From contig DAOVXE010000024.1 in assembly GCA_030636285.1 (NCBI GenBank), positions 1 through 8,455 of the forward strand: 8,455 nucleotides of DNA, written 5' to 3'. Both the position numbers and the translations under genes were made by a program. The DNA comes from Candidatus Falkowiibacteriota bacterium (GTDB taxonomy: Bacteria; Patescibacteria; ABY1; BM507; UBA12075). Each line of letters opens with the position of its first letter. Position 1 is the stretch's first letter. Below the pieces are notes generated by a model, which had not been told where the DNA came from, searched no databases, and saw only the letters and a list, made by a program, of their open reading frames with translations. Shown here piece by piece: positions 5,874-8,455 of the stretch.

Positions 5874-7268
5874 ATGAAAAAGATAAAAGATTATTTTACC
5901 AATAAAAAAGGCAAGTGGATAGCGGCATTGCTTATTGTTTTTGTAATCGCTGCTGGAGTGTATTTTGAAAGAAGTCATATTATCAAAATAGATATAAAAG
6001 AAGCTATATCAGAAAAGGTTGCGTCAAGTAATGATAATAATGATAAATTCTTTGAAAAAGTTTCAATTAAAATTATTATTATTACATTAGGAATCGTGTC
6101 ATTGTTAGTAATAATTATAACAATTCTTTACATTATTAAAATGGCAGCTGATCGTGATATATTTGTTACCAATGTACGCGAAGGCACTGGTAAACCAATT
6201 ATGGGTGCCGGTAATAAGTTTATTAAGTTTTTGTGGCAATACGACGGATATAGGCTTTTAACCAGTATAGATAAAGCTCAAGCCTATAATAAAAAAAATG
6301 GAACAAAAAAGGATATATGGGATATTGTTCCGTTAACTCAAGACGAAAAAGCTGAATCAATTAACTCTGGTAATTTTTTGTCAGATAAACTCGGTTTAGG
6401 CGGTATCCAGTTCTATGGTATTCCCGGTCTGCACAAAATTTATGATTACCGTTTTCGCTGGAACAGCTTGCGGCAAAATCCCGGCAAGAATACTGAGGAA
6501 TCCGGCGGCGGTATCTATTTTGAACCGCATGACTATATACTTCGTTATGTCTTGTTTCAGTCTGACATTTATTACGCCAAATTGGAGAAAGCCGAAGATA
6601 GGCGCATGCTTCAGCTTGATGTTGATTTTACCATAGCTGTTCGTGTTAGAAATCCTTATAAGGCATTATTTAGGGTCCAGGAATGGCTTGAATATACTTG
6701 GGGACAAATTTTGCCTGCTGTACGGCGCACTATTCGCCATTATTATGATTGGATTGACGAGATAAAGTTTAATGAAAGCGGTGAAGCTGTTATAGAAGAC
6801 TCGGATGAAGAAGCTAAAGAAAAAGCAGATCGAATGGGTAGGATCATCTGGGAAAAGTTGAACGAAATTAAATATACAGACGGACAAGGCGATCCAACTA
6901 CTGACGGAGCAAAAAGTATTATTGAAAAATTATTCGAGTATTATGGCGTCCAGATTGATGATTTTACTATGCTTCGCATTGATGTTGCCGGAGACAAAAA
7001 AGGAGAATTCGTAGAAATTGCCACTAAGGTCATTAAGTCCTTACAAAATGCCAGGGCCAAACGAATTGACTTCAATGTTGAAGTTGAAAGACTGCAAGCT
7101 GTTTACGGCAAAATTCAAGGACTTGGCGATATTGGCGCGCTTGTCCGGCGGCTGGAAGCATACGAGAAGTCAAGCGAGCACGGAACCGTGTTAGTGTCCG
7201 CGCCTGAATTAACCAAAGCTGCCGAATCAGTCGGCAATATAATGAAATTAGGCAATATAATGAAATAA
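5874..7268 (+). CDS. SPFH/band-7 domain membrane protein
   Basis: SPFH (stomatin/prohibitin/flotillin/HflK-C) proteins form membrane-bound oligomers that organise membrane domains or control proteases. The ATG at 5874 (464 residues) is chosen because AAAGGTG lies six bases before it and overlaps the alternative GTG at 5865. TM1 spans about 15-31 and TM2 about 67-88, joined by a polar loop, so the N-terminus and the main domain should be cytoplasmic. The domain opens with FVTNVREGTGKPIM (97-110) and continues through the diagnostic stretches GGIQFYGIPGLHKIYDYRFRW, DVDFTIAVRVRNPYKALF and VQEWLEYTWGQILPAVRRTI. A helical tail (about 385-464, VIKSLQNARAKRIDFNVEVE onward) is typical for SPFH oligomerisation. 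The last 11 residues, GNIMKLGNIMK, are a tandem duplication. No NfeD partner is present; instead a membrane protein follows 10 nt later, and a coiled-coil membrane operon is divergent. Confidence 0.88.
   Translation: MKKIKDYFTNKKGKWIAALLIVFVIAAGVYFERSHIIKIDIKEAISEKVASSNDNNDKFFEKVSIKIIIITLGIVSLLVIIITILYIIKMAADRDIFVTNVREGTGKPIMGAGNKFIKFLWQYDGYRLLTSIDKAQAYNKKNGTKKDIWDIVPLTQDEKAESINSGNFLSDKLGLGGIQFYGIPGLHKIYDYRFRWNSLRQNPGKNTEESGGGIYFEPHDYILRYVLFQSDIYYAKLEKAEDRRMLQLDVDFTIAVRVRNPYKALFRVQEWLEYTWGQILPAVRRTIRHYYDWIDEIKFNESGEAVIEDSDEEAKEKADRMGRIIWEKLNEIKYTDGQGDPTTDGAKSIIEKLFEYYGVQIDDFTMLRIDVAGDKKGEFVEIATKVIKSLQNARAKRIDFNVEVERLQAVYGKIQGLGDIGALVRRLEAYEKSSEHGTVLVSAPELTKAAESVGNIMKLGNIMK
7233..7268 (+). repeat. 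18-bp in-frame tandem duplication at the SPFH C-terminus
   Basis: Units 7233-7250 and 7251-7268 match at 17 of 18 positions. The one difference turns TTA (Leu) of the first unit into the TAA stop of the second, giving the C-terminal peptide GNIMKLGNIMK. Confidence 0.9.
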
Positions 7269-7278
7269 GGAGGATAAA

Positions 7279-8455
7279 GTGAATATACTAATTACAGTAT
7301 GCCTGTTCTTTATTTGCATCGCTGCTATTACGTACTTTTTCCTTTATTATTTTATTAAACGAAGGAATATAGTGCCAGATAGTGAAATTTTTGACAAGAG
7401 TGAGCTAAAAGACACCTCTGAAAAAGTAGAGGATAAAAATGAAGCTTTAATAAAAAAATCAGTTGCTGTCAAAAATTTTTCTATAACCCTTGCATTAGCT
7501 GTCAAAAATTTTTCTATAACCCTTGCATTAGCCGCACTGGCAATTATTAATTTGTCTTATGGCGCGGCCGGGGTGCTGGGTTTCCGTGGATTGTGGGCTC
7601 CGTTTAAGGCCCTGCGCAGCTATACTCATGGATATGTTGTCGGCGTATTTGTTGTCGGCATGATATTCTTAGTAGTGATATTTATGCGCAAGGGATTTAG
7701 CTGGGATGTCTGCAAAAAGTGGGTGATTGGCATGGAAATTGGGTTGGCAATATTTGCCATTACCTTTGCCTGGTATCCTCAGCCTATATTCAAGGCCGAA
7801 ATGAAACATAGAGAGCGGGCGCAAATAGTTCAGCACATCGGTTCAATGCTGTTGACCAGTGCGGAGATGCCGGTTTACACTCTTCAAAAATTGACGCTTA
7901 CAAATATTTCGTCGTTATTTGATAACAAATTTATACCATTATACAAGGAAGAAGATAAGTCAGCAAGCACTGAGAAAACCAGCAGTAAGCCGCAGGAAGA
8001 ATTAGAACAGATACTTCTAAAAGTGGGCAAACATCCTATTGTTGACCTTGCTGATATAAGGTCATGCGGGCCTTATAGATTTATGTCAATTTATCTGCCA
8101 GCTGGTTCTGACGATCTTATTACACGTCAGATTGGATGGGTGCGAATTGACGATCCGGATAAAACCGAGATCATCGCAAAATCTAATTTTATACTCACCC
8201 AAGCCAGTGCGAAGACTTGGCAAATCAGCCTCACCAAGGAATTCACTGGCAACGGAATGGGCAGAAAACAACGCGTTAAAACATTAAAATTTGGCACCGA
8301 TTATAATAATGGTGACCGAATAACGATTATCGGAAAAGATTTTTTAGCCTTAGTTAAAGAAGGTTGGATTGGTCCTGATAAAAATGGGCAATGCATAATT
8401 ATGCCCGAGACACATGGTACAGGGCATATATTAATAAGAAATCCAAAAGGCAAAA
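7279..8455 (+). CDS. Four-TM membrane protein, SPFH partner, cut by the window end (protein D)
   Basis: The gene starts at GTG 7279 with a strong SD, AAGGAGG (7267-7273), 10 nt after the SPFH stop, and is open to the window end (392 codons seen). TM1 spans about 3-26, followed by KRR and a charged loop (27-62). TM2 is about 79-102, TM3 about 119-136 followed by a basic RKGFSWDVCKKW loop, and TM4 about 148-166. By the positive-inside rule the remaining 220 or more residues lie outside. They include a charged Ser/Lys/Glu linker (about 225-245) and then a beta-rich part (RFMSIYLPAGSDD, then RITIIGKDFLALV). I recognise no family. A perfect 33-bp tandem duplication lies just before and in TM2 (residues 63-84). 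Tight coupling to the SPFH gene suggests a stable partner, as NfeD is elsewhere, but this is not NfeD by topology or sequence as far as I can judge. Confidence 0.82.
   Translation, partial: MNILITVCLFFICIAAITYFFLYYFIKRRNIVPDSEIFDKSELKDTSEKVEDKNEALIKKSVAVKNFSITLALAVKNFSITLALAALAIINLSYGAAGVLGFRGLWAPFKALRSYTHGYVVGVFVVGMIFLVVIFMRKGFSWDVCKKWVIGMEIGLAIFAITFAWYPQPIFKAEMKHRERAQIVQHIGSMLLTSAEMPVYTLQKLTLTNISSLFDNKFIPLYKEEDKSASTEKTSSKPQEELEQILLKVGKHPIVDLADIRSCGPYRFMSIYLPAGSDDLITRQIGWVRIDDPDKTEIIAKSNFILTQASAKTWQISLTKEFTGNGMGRKQRVKTLKFGTDYNNGDRITIIGKDFLALVKEGWIGPDKNGQCIIMPETHGTGHILIRNPKGK
7465..7530 (+). repeat. Perfect 33-bp in-frame tandem duplication
   Basis: Units 7465-7497 and 7498-7530 are identical at all 33 positions, and the match continues two bases further. 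Each encodes AVKNFSITLAL, placing two copies side by side at the start of TM2 of protein D. The lack of any silent difference indicates a very recent event, an unstable site, or an assembly artefact. Confidence 0.95.

Noticed and set aside
5852..5905. Small frame from ATG 5852 (18 codons incl. stop) overlapping the SPFH start, as a leader peptide
   Set aside because: It has no SD, and its Lys/Asp-rich sequence is what frame-shifting of the SPFH start region would give.
5661..5978. Minus-strand frame of 105 codons over the leader and SPFH start
   Set aside because: It is antisense to the structured leader and the SPFH N-terminus, with no SD or recognisable domain.
8086..8271. Minus-strand frame of 61 codons
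   Set aside because: It is antisense to protein D, whose frame is open throughout and preceded by a strong SD.
1..8455. CRISPR array, tRNA, rRNA or insertion sequence
   Set aside because: I found no regularly spaced repeats, cloverleaf, rRNA signature or transposase. The tandem repeats present are two-copy and in coding frames.

Overview
The window is AT-rich bacterial DNA with compact genes, TAA stops throughout and good Shine-Dalgarno (SD) sequences at the envelope genes (GGAGGTGA, AAGGAGG). The low GC, the mix of small accessory genes (AbiEii-type nucleotidyltransferase, divergent Nudix hydrolase, DUF5680 protein) and an SPFH protein of a type I associate with ultrasmall bacteria all suggest a Candidate Phyla Radiation (Patescibacteria, possibly Parcubacteria-like) genome. 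This is an inference; no rRNA or marker gene is present to confirm it. No in-frame TGA was seen, so nothing indicates a TGA-recoded lineage.

Region 1 (1-2042) is accessory. It holds the tail of an unidentified gene, an AbiEii/AbiGii-type toxin gene whose frame has no usual start codon before its catalytic motif (probable frameshift), a Nudix hydrolase, and a convergent DUF5680 gene. A hairpin that can terminate in both directions lies between the last two. Region 2 (2043-2536) is non-coding. It has a GC-rich hairpin, a plus-strand terminator-like hairpin, one copy of a repeated promoter-like element, and the terminator of the minus-strand operon to its right.

Region 3 (2537-8455) is the most interesting part: a divergent locus made only of membrane or envelope proteins. 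Leftward run a two-TM coiled-coil protein (A), a lipoprotein (B) and a three-TM protein with a predicted external domain (C), closely spaced and each with its own SD. Rightward run an SPFH/band-7 protein with two TM segments and, 10 nt later, a four-TM protein (D) that runs off the window. A and B share a gap-free 90-residue coiled-coil domain, so the operon contains an anchored pair of paralogues. Topology by the positive-inside rule puts the coiled coils of A and B and the large C-terminal domains of C and D outside the membrane, and the SPFH domain inside.

The 511-nt divergent intergenic region has a good sigma70-type promoter in each direction. The rightward transcript would carry a leader of about 230 nt with a long stem (22 pairs over 24 positions) and two further hairpins. 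Three genes of this locus each contain a short in-frame tandem duplication (33, 30 and 18 bp). My best reading is an undescribed SPFH-centred membrane-domain or envelope system. Its function cannot be read from the sequence.
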